Positions 35,104 to 45,595 of a stretch of DNA of 64,000 nucleotides are shown in pieces. How positions within the stretch are numbered: position 1 is the first letter of the stretch; every line of letters begins with the position of its first letter. The position numbers and the translations under genes were made by a program. A model generated the notes under the pieces. That model searched no databases. It had not been told where the DNA came from and saw nothing but the letters and a program-made list of their open reading frames with translations. This DNA is from Lentinus brumalis (Eukaryota; Basidiomycota; Agaricomycetes; Polyporales; Polyporaceae), in contig MARA01000005.1 of the NCBI GenBank assembly GCA_001792895.1, positions 930,001 to 994,000 on the forward strand, read 5' to 3'.

Positions 35104-36945
35104 TCAAGCCGACGTCAGATTGCTGTTGACGTTATAGATCGACAGCAGATCCGTGCGATTTGCCACGGTGTCGTTGATGCCACACGCGCCTACGAAGTCG
35201 CCATACAGCGCGACCCTCTGCTGGATGTAATCCGCGAAGCTGCCCAGCGCGCACGAGTCGCCCGGCCCGTCCTGGCACTCCGGGATGGGGATCGGGGAGC
35301 CGTTCACCAGCACCCTGACGTACGCCCCGTTGTCCCACACGCTCTCCGCGCCGTCGTCCGACGTCGTCGAGTTCGCTCCCGACCCCGAGTCGATGGTCGC
35401 ATTTGCGCACTGGAGGCGTTCAATCCCGACGTGGCCGAGGAAGGGCAGGATGTCGGACGTCTTCCACTCGCGCGCGTAGTTGATGCGGTCCGTGGGCATC
35501 GTCGTGTTCACGTCGAGGTTCGGGTAATACGCGGAGTTGTTGAAGAGGTTGAGCGCGGTCATGATCAGCGGCGGCTCCTCGCGGTGCGTGAAGGATATGT
35601 ACAGCGACTGGTTGAACGTCGACGTGTCGTTTGAGGAGAGGATGTCGAGCGCGCTCCGGACCCAGGGCATGCCGAGCTGAGGGGCAATGGGGTTCCCGTA
35701 TCTACGATGAGACGGATCAGCTGCTGTTCCAATGGGCAGCGGGGGTCGACAGCGGAGACGTACCCAATGCTGTAGAAGTACATCAGGTCATTCGCGTACT
35801 CGAAGTCAAGCCACTCCTCCGCAGTGAAGGCGTTGCAGAAGTCGGTGCTATTTCGGATGACAGCGTCGTATCCGCATAGCTCCTGCATGCCGTAGATATC
35901 GGTGTCCGTGAAATTGAAACCCGGGGCGACCTGGTTGAAGCGAGCGATGAGGGGTGCGGTGTACTTGTCCACCCACGCGCCAGACTGCACCGAGCCCATG
36001 GAAGCATCGAATGCCGGGCAGGAGATCTGTCGAGCATACATATAGTGTCAATACTGTGATAATTTGGTAGTGTGGACGGAATACGCACGTGAGGGGTGAG
36101 CGAGTTCGCGCTATCCTCCTCGCCTTCATTCACCACCACCAAAGTTGCATTGTTTCCCAGTCCACCGATGAACGCATTTGCGGTGTCGACATCTCTGCTG
36201 GCTATGAGTGCGATGTTAGGATCAGTCCATCTGGCGATCTGTGTGAGAGCCTTCCGCGCGTACCTGATGCAGCCCAGAGTCTGAAAGCGCCCGCCTGTGC
36301 GTCGGTACTGTTAAGTAGGTTGGGGTATAGCTGCTTGATGACACCGGCGAATGCAGCTGCCGCATCGCCGCCCGATGGAGTCATCTTCTCGATTTGCTCT
36401 GTCTCGTTAGTGATGGGCGAGGTGTAGTTGGCCAGGAAAGCGAGGTCGGGGCTTCGCGTGAATGCAGACTTGTCGGTGTAGTTTGCAAGCTTGGAGAGGA
36501 AAGGCTGGAGGTATGTCTCGTAATCGAACTGTGACACCATCAGTATGGCTTCACATTTGCGTCTGCGCAACAACACTCACGTCATTGGCGTAGATATTCG
36601 AATGACGGACAATGTAAGTCGCCTTGGAGACCGTGCAGCCGTCGGGAGGGGAGGGATCGAGGTTCACGCCCGGAGAATCGAAGTAGGGGGCGATGCCAGC
36701 CAGATGCTCGAGGACGTTGAACCGGTAGCCTCCTGGTCCTTCGATAATCTGCCTCTTGTCTGTGAAGCAGGGGGTGAGGAACGACACGACGGCATGCGAC
36801 GGAAGAGGCACTCACGATGTGGTATACGGACTCCTCCAACAACGCTCGGTTCACTCGCCGTACTCTCGACTACCCACGACCGGGGGACGGCAGAAGCCTG
36901 TCGGACACTCTGGACGAGGGCGAGGGCGAACAGGAGGGATTTCAT
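35104..36945 (-). CDS. Secreted histidine-acid-phosphatase-like protein (phytase/MINPP type)
   Basis: Minus-strand gene with exons about 36945-36816, 36759-36581, 36528-36263, then three more ending at 35104. It has a signal peptide (MKSLLFALALVQSVRQASA), so it is probably secreted. Family landmarks are CTVSKATYIVRHSNIYAND near the N-terminus, CGYDAVIRNSTDFCNAF with WLDFEYANDLMYFYSIGY, and FTHREEPPLIMTALNLFNNS. In the histidine phosphatase branch that includes phytases and multiple inositol polyphosphate phosphatases, the nucleophile lies in RHGxRxP. Here it is RHSxIYAND: the His is kept but the motif is altered. The C-terminal proton-donor region is FTHRE rather than the usual HD or HAE. Several N-glycosylation sites (NYT, NST, NDT) are present. 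A TATA-like box is at 37028-37034. Confidence 0.8.
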
Positions 36946-37027
36946 CGCGGTGGCTGGTCGTAGCGAAGAGGTGTGGAACCCAGGGAAGAGGGGAGCACAA
37001 CTACACCGACAGGGGATGCCTGGCTAC

Positions 37028-37034
37028 TTATAAG
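37028..37034 (-). promoter_or_regulatory. TATA-like box of the phosphatase gene
   Basis: TTATAAG on the minus strand lies about 83 nt upstream of the ATG at 36945. The position fits a fungal core promoter. Confidence 0.4.
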
Positions 37035-37467
37035 TACGTTATTCGTATGAATTGACGGATGATATCACTGACCCCAATGTATACTATGATGCCCCTAGTC
37101 CAGACTCCAACGTCGCATGCCCGAGCCGGAACACAGGCGTTGTGGAGCCGGGGTCGTCGCGGCAACCAGCATCCTCATTCCTTCCGACTTCGAGAACTTA
37201 CCTCGGCTGAGCGCTGAGCACGGGAGGAGTCGACGCACGAGGGAGCCTCCGCTTGCGAGCTGGAATGGCAGAGGGTGGCACATCACAGGACATATGTGCT
37301 GAGGAAACCTGAAGGCAGCGAGACGACTTCGCGATGACGCTCCGGCTACGGGTAGGCGCCCAGCGCCACCATGCTGACGCGGTATCAACGAACCAGACCA
37401 CAGACACTGCATGCAAACGCCCGATCACCTCGGCCATCGTGTCCAGGGCCGCCCGGAGGGCCATTCT

Positions 37468-37878
37468 ATGTGTAGAACCAGGTATACTGTACTGATCAAT
37501 CGTTAGCGGCGCGTCACGCGTCACAAGGCACTTTTCTGCCGCTATTCTTGGGCCCTGTCACAGGTCACCGCGGCTCCCGCCGCTTGTGACAGGCCAAAAT
37601 CCGGCGTTTAATGGCCATAAATAGCAATTTTGCGGCGCCTACGGCGCCGTTGGACCCCCTGTCACGCGTCATGCGGCCGTCCGCCGCCCTGCCGCTACGG
37701 ATCGGCCGTGTCACACGCCAAACCCCCCGCCGCTAACGTTTGATCAGTACAGTATATACTCGCACTTCGGGAAGTGCCGAAGTGTGGCTAAGCGCGCATG
37801 CACTCGGTAAGTAAGTAAATCGTATCGTAGTCGGAGTCTTCGAGCTTCGAGGTCGAACGGGTCTGTGCAACGACATGA
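37468..37878. repeat. Direct repeat copy 1 (interrupted by a MITE)
   Basis: From atgtgtagaaccagg at 37468 to cgacatga at 37878 this matches 40711-40849, apart from the 266-bp insertion and its TA duplication, one C/T difference and one extra agta. Without the insertion the unit is about 140 bp. It can be read as starting TG and ending CA, like a small LTR, but no flanking target duplication was found. Confidence 0.85.
37487..37752. mobile_element. MITE, Tc1/mariner-like (TA target)
   Basis: The element starts CTGTACTGATCAATCGTTAG at 37487 and ends with a near-perfect inverted copy at 37752 (24 of 25 terminal bases pair). It is flanked by TA on both sides. The second repeat copy at 40711 is uninterrupted and shows the empty target (aaccaggtatatatactcgc), so ends and TSD are defined directly. 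Length is 266 bp with no coding capacity. The interior is GC-rich and partly self-complementary (gtcacgcgtcac, cggcgcctacggcgccg). A TA target fits Tc1/mariner/pogo-type transposases acting in trans. Confidence 0.85.
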
Positions 37879-38062
37879 TGATACATTGGTAAAGAGAACG
37901 ATGGCCGTACATGTACAACGAGGTCAAGTGGTGTTATGTACCAGACTGAGCGGTGTTGGTATAACGAGAGCGTCCTGTCCAAAAAGTCCAAGTGAGTCTG
38001 ACCCACAAGCTTGAGAAAGTACAACATATCAGTGCCACCTAAAACACGCTAAATCAGTGAGG

Positions 38063-39200
38063 TCAATCTGTCAACAATTGAAACTTACGAGCGATGTCCA
38101 AACCAGTTATCGGCCAATGCTCGGCAGCACGACGGCCATAAAGGCGGTGGGCACCACAACAAGCTGGCCTGGTGTCAGCGAATCCGTTCCGACTCAAGTG
38201 TACTCCGAGCTTGTTATGCGTGCTTACCAATAACACACACAATATGATCCATACTGGCCGGGAACGTCGCTGACGGTCAAGAAGCGGCTGCCGCTCTGGG
38301 TCGCCTTGACTAGTATCCCTGCATCGTTCCCGCCTCTGCTGCGTATTGGCCACGATCTCCTCTCGGTGCTGCTGAAGCTGCGCTATAGGCTCGTCGCTCC
38401 CCACGGGTACTAACTCGGCAACCTCGTCGCTCCCCATGGGTAATTCGGCGATATCTTGTCCGACGTTGGCGTTAGCTCTGCTTCTGCGTGCAGGAGGATT
38501 TGTTGATGATGTAAGGATACCCGGGAACGGGGTAGTCCTCCATGAAGATGCGGCAGCCCAGGATGGGTTACGACGCGCCTCCCCGAAGTCAAGGCGGTCC
38601 CTTGCCCCGCCATGCGCGACCCTGTCTGAATCTGCGAGGTATCCAGCGTACACTGTACGGTGTGCCTCCTCCTCGCCCACTCTCCGAATTTCCTGTCTCC
38701 ATTTGCGCAGTCGCGAGATGTCACGTTCGGCTTCCGACTTGTCCTTCTCGAGACTTTCCAGCCACTTGCGATGCCTAAGATCCCCTGCAGAACCCCGCGC
38801 TCAGATGTCTAGATCTTCTCCGTGCCCACTCCCGGTTTGAGCAAGGTACCACTTACCTCCACCAACGAAGAACTTCCGATGATGCTCCTCGCGCATCCGT
38901 ATCTCCTTTTCAATGCGGCCGGTTTGCCACTTCATCGTCCTCTGCAGCGCGCGCTCGACGTGTTTAGCGGTCATCATGGCTGTCACTTTCTCCGGTGTAA
39001 GCAACGCTCGCTTCTTCATCTGCTCTACTTGTTTCGAGACTGCTTTGTACTTCATGGTGAGGTCTTCTTACACTCGGTAATGCGGGGTGCAGTATTGATA
39101 CTGGGTGAGAACGTCGCAAGGCGTCATGTCGTCGTTGTGCGCCTCGCAGAGCTTGCCAGGTTCATCGGCTGAGGACAGTGGTGGGTATGAGGCTTGCGCC
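38063..39200 (-). pseudogene. Cys-motif small protein family, decayed copy
   Basis: The minus strand encodes CEAHNDDMTPC...YC-x3-H, followed by a stop (near 39076). One frame away is a helical segment starting MKYKAVSKQVEQMKKRALL at 39055 and ending MREEHHRKFFVGG. The same order (Cys motif, then a Lys/Glu-rich helix ending REDQHKRFF) occurs in one frame in the neighbouring gene at 40561, so this copy seems broken between motif and helix. Further downstream frames to 38063 (Arg/Glu-rich) may be later exons. I know the pattern only as small basidiomycete proteins of unknown role; the Cys/His spacing suggests metal binding. Confidence 0.4.
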
Positions 39201-39836
39201 ATGGCAATGGGAACGTCGACGAGACCTCAAGCTTCAAGCCCCAGGTCAGTGGTGGTAGAGTAAGACGCTGCAGTCCAAGGGTATTTGAGCTGGCCCGGTG
39301 CCACCACGCCGTATGTGGCCCGCATGGACGAGACATGCTGCGGTAGTACGGACCGGAGCTGTCCTTGGGCTATGGAGCGAAGCTAGTGATGATCCTAGGA
39401 CCTGTGCAGCCGGGAAAAACAAGGCAAGTTCTATTGCACATGTGTGAAAGTAGCAGCGACTCGAGTTACGGACTTCAATACAACAAGATAACATAGTTGT
39501 AATGGTTTTCTGCAATCAATGCAGAATCGGCTTGGAACGAGAACTTCGACGATATTGTCACTGTAACTAGACTGATTCAGGTACTTGGTAAGATGGCGTG
39601 TCGCTCAATGCGCGGTTTATGGTAAACTCACCGCCGTTCGTCCACTGAGCTATAGCCTGCCAAAGTAGACAGACGAGAAGAAGGAACACAGTGACCAGGC
39701 ACTGAGTCATCGACTTGTCAGCTTCCTGCTTGAGTTTCGGGCGGACTGCTCGAACTCACCACTCCACTGAGGCAGACGTCCGCGCAAGTAACGCCCTCAT
39801 CCTGTCCAGGCAACTGCTGTCTCTCCACATCCACGA

Positions 39837-40561
39837 TTACGCGCCGGCCATGGTTGCATGCATCGTAGTGCGCAGGGGGATGCAGACTTGGGGTTGAAGC
39901 AGTCTGACGCGCTGCTGGCGAGCCTCCGAAGTTAGGGCAGGAACCATCGGCCGGGCGGGCACTATCGGGGATGGCGCGGGGATGGCTGCGGGCGCGGCTG
40001 CGGGCGCACGGATGGGTAAGCGCGAACTTGCATGCTCCGCCAGCAGGATTTGTCTCCGGAGATTCTGGAGGAGCAGAAGCAGGTCTTTGGCCTTGATGCG
40101 GTCCGCCGCAAGACCGTGCAGCCACATCCTATGCCCCTCGTCCCTGCGCTCGCTCAGCACAGACGTCGATGTTAAGAACGTCAAGACCACGCACCGTCAT
40201 GAGGAAAGAAGCGTTTATGCTGATCCTCGCGAAGCTGTATCTCCTCTGTGATTGCGCTCTGCCACGCCTCTACCACCAAGACTGTGGAATCGACGAGAGC
40301 CGTTGTCCTCAAAGTGCCCACTGTCAGTTGTTCTCCCAACAAAACACTCGTACGCTTCTGCTTCTCAGTGCGTTTGGAGACTTTCTTGTACGCAGCTGTG
40401 GCCTGCTTGTACTCCTCGTAGTGCGCGGGGCAGAACCGTCGGCCCTTGTGACGCTCGCCCTTCGAGAGTATGATCCTGCAGGGCGTTCTTCCGTCCGCCG
40501 AGAGAGCCTTGCAGCGCTCTGATTCCGTAGTATCCCGAGGCATGGCGGTGGTACGAGTCAA
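39837..40561 (-). CDS. Small Cys-motif protein, unknown function
   Basis: Start MTRTTAMPRDTTESERCKAL at 40561. C-x10-C followed by C-x3-H (RFCPAHYEEYK) could bind zinc. Next is a helical Lys/Glu-rich segment ending EIQLREDQHKRFFPHDG at about 40185. A second segment (RRDEGHRMWLHGLAADRIKA, then an Ala/Pro-rich stretch, ending at 39837) probably belongs to the same protein, but I could not join it in frame with the visible gtgcgt donor, so the splice is unresolved or the gene is damaged. It has a relative at 38-39.2 kb. The 140-bp direct repeat lies about 150 bp upstream of the start. Confidence 0.5.
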
Positions 40562-40710
40562 GTCTGAGAGGGTTCAGTAGCAGCAGGACAGAGAGGAGGC
40601 ATGAGGAGGATATATGGTGCTGTTGCGTGTAGGACAACACGTGCAGCCTCGTGGTCGTTATTAGGTTTCGGCGGTACTTGGCCCTGGCACATGCGCTCGT
40701 TAGCAAAGGA

Positions 40711-40849
40711 ATGTGTAGAACCAGGTATATATACTCGCACCTCGGGAAGTGCCGAAGTGTGGCTAAGCGCGCATGCACTCGGTAAGTAAATCGTATCGTA
40801 GTCGGAGTCTTCGAGCTTCGAGGTCGAACGGGTCTGTGCAACGACATGA
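40711..40849. repeat. Direct repeat copy 2 (uninterrupted, empty site)
   Basis: This 139-bp copy of the repeat at 37468-37878 contains tatatatactcgcac where the other copy carries the 266-bp MITE. The two copies are otherwise about 97-99% identical, so the duplication is young and the MITE insertion younger. Confidence 0.85.
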
Positions 40850-41543
40850 CGTTGATGAAGCCTGAGTCGTGTGTTCTGCTTGGTGGCATATTGCTTGAGG
40901 CACACTTGTACCTTGATGCAAAGCGGTATGTTAGGGCTTTCTGAGCTTCATACGACCATCGAACTTACTTTGACTTCCTTTGTACAGCGTTCGAGATGAC
41001 CAGAAAGTCAGGTCGACTGGGAGGACAGTCCGCGCATCTTGGCGGACTACCGTGTGCATGACCCCGATGCTACTGCCTGTAACACACCCGGCGCTTTATA
41101 CGTCGTCCTCGAGGTCACCTCACTGGCTGCGGTCGCCGCAAGGTGACTGGTGAGCAGTCCGACGTGGCATTGCCAGTGTTCGACGGGTACAAAGTAGTCA
41201 AGGTCGCTCCAATCCAGGTCGCGCAATTGGCATAGCTATAGCGTACGTGCTCCCCATACCAGGCGGGCCATCCTTCACTTTGATTTGTATGTGACGTTTT
41301 GTGCAGGACTCGATGTCTTTGTCCGGCGAAATGTCCACCGGATGGTCCGCCGGACAAAGTCCCTAGTCGCTCAGACGTTCTCGAGATGACAAAGGCCGTT
41401 CCACTTCGCCTCTCAAATCTCTCCAGTTCATATGGATTGATCTATGGGCGCGAGCATCCTCAACTCCAACATCATCCCTACACGGCACGCGTCTGTGACG
41501 CAGCAGACAACACGATTCAGCCAACTACGCCCCCCTCATAACT
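40850..41543. other. Intergenic, promoter side of BTB gene
   Basis: No domain-bearing frame was recognised. A short palindromic stretch, tgtccggcg...cgccggaca, at 41318-41357 surrounds atgtccaccggatggtc; its meaning is unclear. Confidence 0.4.
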
Positions 41544-42604
41544 ATGAACACCGCTGCAGGAATTCATATGGACACTGAAGTCTCTTTTCCCGACGGGAAC
41601 GCGATCATCATCGCCTCAAATGTCCTATTCCGGGTTCACAAACGAGTGCTGGCGCACCACTGCCCCGTCCTCGCTGCCAACCTGGACACGTCCGCTGAGT
41701 CAATGGGCGGACTCCCAGTCGTCCGTGTTACAGACACACCACACGACATTCGGGAGTTCCTTCGTGTCGCTTATGGGCCAACGTGAGTACACATACGTAG
41801 CCATCCGAGTCCGTCATTCTGACCGTAAGACTGTCCATACATAGCCCACCAACCCGTGCTCCCCTGGCGCCCTTCTCCGTCCTCGCTGCCTGGCTGCGAG
41901 TCGGCATCAAGTATAAGATGCAAGTGCTCGTCGATCACGCGTATGTGAACCTCCAATCGCTCTTTCCCGCCACCCTGTCCGAGTGGGACGAGCGCGACGG
42001 CCCAGAGTCTAGCCACGACTTCAAGGACGAGAACGCGATCGAAGCACTCAACCTCTTCCAGCAGACGGGTCAGTTCGAGATGCTCCAGGTAGCCATCTAT
42101 CGGTGCTGCCAGCTGGATCCGGACGTTGTCCGGAATGGTACGACGCGCGCCGATGGAACCCCCGAGCGGCTCTCGCTCAAGAACGTCGAGCTGATCGCTC
42201 GCGCAAAGGAGCATCTCAAGGAGTATGGTGCTCGGATGATCGAGGAGTCTCGGGAAAGGTTCAAGCGGTCCGAGTACTGTTCGTACTGGCAATACTGCAA
42301 CTACTACCAATTCTGCAGCTGCTACGATGTGATCGAGGACCTCAGGGACACGAAGGCTCACGGGAGGGAGGCCTGGCGCGAAGGCGATCCGCTTGACAGT
42401 CGGTTCCTGAAGTACATCGACAGGTCAGAAGACTCAAGGGACTACGAGTTGCGCCAGGACTTTGCATGCTACATGGGCGCGTGCTCCAACTGCATGGATG
42501 AAGTGCGGAGCGAGGTCGGTGAGATGCGCGCACGCGTCTGGAACGAACTCCCGGCGATCGTAGGTGTCGCAGACGTGATTGACGATTGGGTGTGCGACCA
42601 CTAG
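41544..42604 (+). CDS. BTB/POZ-domain protein, intact paralogue
   Basis: Two exons, 41544-41782 and 41845-42604 (332 aa). The BTB core starts TEVSFPDGNAIIIASNVLFR and has HHCPVLAANLDTSAESM and VVRVTDTPHDIREFLRVAYG. The C-terminal half (EALNLFQQTGQFEM, YRCCQLDPDVVR, GTTRADGTPERLSL, CYMGACSNC) is shared with the frameshifted copy at 30269-31430 about 11 kb away on the other strand. BTB folds mediate dimerisation and sometimes Cul3 recruitment, but no DNA-binding or Kelch domain is present. The intact frame here is what exposes the one-base insertion in the other copy. Confidence 0.8.
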
Positions 42605-42779
42605 GGACGCGGAATGCTAGGTACTGTTACTAGTACTGTATGGAATATGTTTACTTGCCTGTTGCGAAGCTTCATGTACGGCGACTGTCACTGCGTGGTG
42701 AAGTAATCATTTGTAGCACCGTGGAATATGTGGAGGTTACCTATGTACGGAGCGCCCAAGCTCCTTGCCTTCCGCCACC

Positions 42780-43748
42780 ATGTCTGCTCCGCTCAATCTC
42801 GACGAAGAGGTCCGACTCTATACCACGAACACCGAACGCGAAAAGTATGGGCTCCTGGCCACATTATTTGGCGTCATAGTCGCGCTGGAATACCTCGAAC
42901 GGGCGTACGTGCGGGACTCAGTGACGGCGGAGGAGTGAGTGCGCTCGGGTCCCCCGCGCGAAGACTATACTGAGCGGCCTTGCCGAAGAGGTACTCTCCC
43001 GCATGCACGCGACTGCTGTCACAGTACAAGACCATGCTGAAGCTCGTGGGCGACGATGTTCCGTCCATTGAGCAATTCATGTCCCGATACCGGGTACGTG
43101 CCTCCTCCTCTTCCATGCGCATGGGCTGCTCACAATGCTTCTATACATTTCGAATGAGCAGATGGACCACCCCGCCGCGCTACACCGAATACAGGTTGGT
43201 GTCCCCGCGACGGTGGAGCACTCGAGCGAGGCCGGGCCAGAAACCGCGAAGTGGGTCGCGGAGACGACACAGGTGCGCCCCGCGTCCATGTCCACCATAT
43301 GTGTACTGACAGCGTGCACGCTGCAGAACTTCATCACCTTTGTGGACGCGCTGAAGCTGCGGATGCGCGCGAAAGATCAGCTTCATCCAATCCTGCAGGA
43401 GCTCGTGACGAGCTATGCACGGTTCAAGGGGAGCAAGGATTGGGAGGGTCGGAGCAAGATGGTCGGATGGTGCGTCCCTCCCTTCACGCGTCCGTGTGCT
43501 TCGGGCGTCCTTGTGCGGTCGGTTTGTGGCGGAAGTCAGATTGACTGACCGGGTGAATAGGTTGATTACGCTGAACGGGATGAAGGCGTCGGAGGAGCTG
43601 ACTGAAGAGCAGGCGCGCCAGGTGAGTATTACCTTTGAGCGGACAGAAGTGATATTCATACGACCTTGGTGGATAGCTATCTTTTGACATCGAGCATGCG
43701 TATGCGGAGTTCTTCAGGAGTCTGAGCGGGAAGGGGGATCATGCGTAG
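42780..43748 (+). CDS. VPS28: ESCRT-I subunit Vps28
   Basis: Six exons: 42780-42934, 42991-43093, 43162-43272, 43327-43469, 43561-43621 and 43677-43748. The start is in ccaccATGtc. The protein begins MSAPLNLDEEVRLYTTNTER. It has the N-terminal core (EKYGLLATLFGVIVALEYLE, then YSPACTRLLSQYKTML), DHPAALHRI, and the C-terminal four-helix bundle NFITFVDALKLRMRAKDQLH, KMVGWLITLNGMKASEELTE, EQARQ, FDIEHAYAEFF. Length (about 214 aa) and motif order match Vps28. It acts with Vps23 and Vps37 in ESCRT-I to sort ubiquitinated cargo into multivesicular bodies. It is intact, with introns of 54-91 nt. Confidence 0.95.
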
Positions 43749-44148
43749 GAGTCGGGATGGTGCCATTGTTGCGTCGACCGGGTATGTTTACGGAGCTTGT
43801 TATTTCCTTGTATCATTATGTACGTTAGAACGACAGCTACGCTGCCTCGTGGTCGATGTGTTATTGTATTGCCCCGGATGTGTTGCGAGTGACTTGCGCC
43901 GCCGTGCCAACTCGTCGGCGGCTCGTGCACAGCACCTGCCCTACTTCTTCCTGTCATGTCATTGTCCGTTATTCCGAATCCGCAGCTGTCTCTCATACTC
44001 ACCCGCCACCATCCCCCCTGACATCGCGCTCAACGCAGGCTCGACATACTCTGAAACGACTTGACTTGTGCCTAGATACGAGGACATATAGTATTTTCGA
44101 CCCTTGCAACGCCAACGCCTACGGACCAGGAACGCGCACACTTCACCT

Positions 44149-45595
44149 ATGGTTTCACCGCACAATCCATTTCGTACGCCCACCGTCACACCTACACCGA
44201 CGGGAGCATCGAGAGCAGGCCCAGATAATGTAGAGCAGTCCTCGTCTATGGGAGACCGAGGTGATGGAGGACGGCCGCCAGGCCCGCCACCGATCGACAT
44301 ATCCGTGAGTGATCTCCTCAACGAAGAGCTGCCTCCTGCATACACCCCGGCCCCGAACGTCAACGAGGGAGAAGCCACGCTCGAAGTCGGGCCACGGAGG
44401 CCGTTCCAGCAACCCATCCATGCATATGTTCCGCCACAGCAGGAGAACTACGGTCCCTCGCAGTTCCCGCTACCATCATGGGGCATGTCCCCGCAGCCGA
44501 CTAGAGCGAGTGGCTGGTCGGCCTTCCCTGGTCAGCGCAGACAGGAACTGTACACCACGCCCGCTTTGCCACCTGTCCATCCAGATTTGACCGGCATACA
44601 GCGTCCATCTTCCACTCCGAACGCGCCACAAGGTCCTTTGTCTGAGTTCGCGCGGGACTTCTACGCAGCCAGTGGGACCGATGGTGGGTTATATGGTGGA
44701 GGGAGTTCGCTTTACCACAACGACGACTCCGATGTATCGTCGGCCTCCTCGAGTAGGAGGTATGCGCCACCTTCTGGAGAACCTCCCAACCGCCCTGGCA
44801 AGTCCCTCCTGGCCACATCCACCTCCGTTCAAGACGGCAGTCCAGATGATGGTCGGCCAACCGATCGTCCTGTGCCTGGCCATCCTCTGTTGCGTCATGG
44901 CAAGGTGCTAGTGTACCCGGCTGGTTTCGAATGCCAGAAATGTGAGTGCTTTTGCGACATGAATCATGAGCCCAGGGGCGTCCGTTGACGAATTGACACT
45001 GCCAGGCCGTAACACGGGGTATCGAAACTATGATCCCTCGCACCCCTGCACGCGCTGCTGGGACAAGTACTCCAAGCCGTATGCAGGACCCATCACATAT
45101 GCGCCCTGGGCGGCGAGTAGCTCGTCCTCGTCCTCCTCTACGACGCTCCAGCGTCCGTTGCCAGCGTTCAGCGCGCCACAAGCCGCGCTACACCAGCAAA
45201 GTGCCTCTTGGTCTGGTCAAGGATTGCCCACGAATGCTGGCTTGTCACGCTCCGCGACCACGTCCCGCGTCAGTCAGGCAAGCAGCAACGGGTACCCCGG
45301 CGCATCAGCGCGCGTCGTGCCTATCGCTGGCGCTGTGCTGCCCATGTCGCCGTACCTTGACAGGCTGGGCGGTGTGAGCGGCCGGTCCATGTTTCCGCCA
45401 CCCTCGTGGCCCGCGCCTGGAGGCGGGAGCGTCATGTCCCCGTCGTCAGGAAACGCCGTCGTCTATCCTCCGGGTGACCCGCGTATTGGAGGCCGGCTGT
45501 GCTGGCGCTGTGGAGGACGGGGCAAGACGTCCTTCCTCATCTTCGACGAGGAAACGTGCAGCATATGCGGCGGTGTCGGACGGACATTCGTGTAA
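44149..45595 (+). CDS. HUA1: HUA1-like DnaJ-type zinc-finger protein with PPxY motif
   Basis: Two exons, 44149-44941 and 45006-45595. The N-terminus is disordered and Pro-rich and contains ELPPAYTPAP, a PPxY motif of the kind that binds Rsp5 WW domains. The conserved C-terminal half begins GHPLLRHGKVLVYPAGFECQ, then KC-RNTGYRNYDPSHPCTRCW, a spacer, and PGDPRIGGRLCWRCGGRGKT with CSICGGVGRTF. The CxxC pairs form DnaJ-like zinc fingers, as in yeast Hua1, a cytoplasmic protein of the Rsp5/endocytosis network. The start was taken at MVSPHNPFRTP; an upstream Met at 44104 is possible. It follows VPS28 in the same direction by 400 bp. Confidence 0.85.

Noticed and set aside
37468..40849. LTR retrotransposon bounded by the two 140-bp repeats
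   Set aside because: No retroelement protein between them, no primer site or polypurine tract, and no flanking target duplication.
41318..41357. Palindrome around atgtccaccggatggtc as a possible RNA terminator or transposon end
   Set aside because: Isolated, short, without target duplication or partner end.
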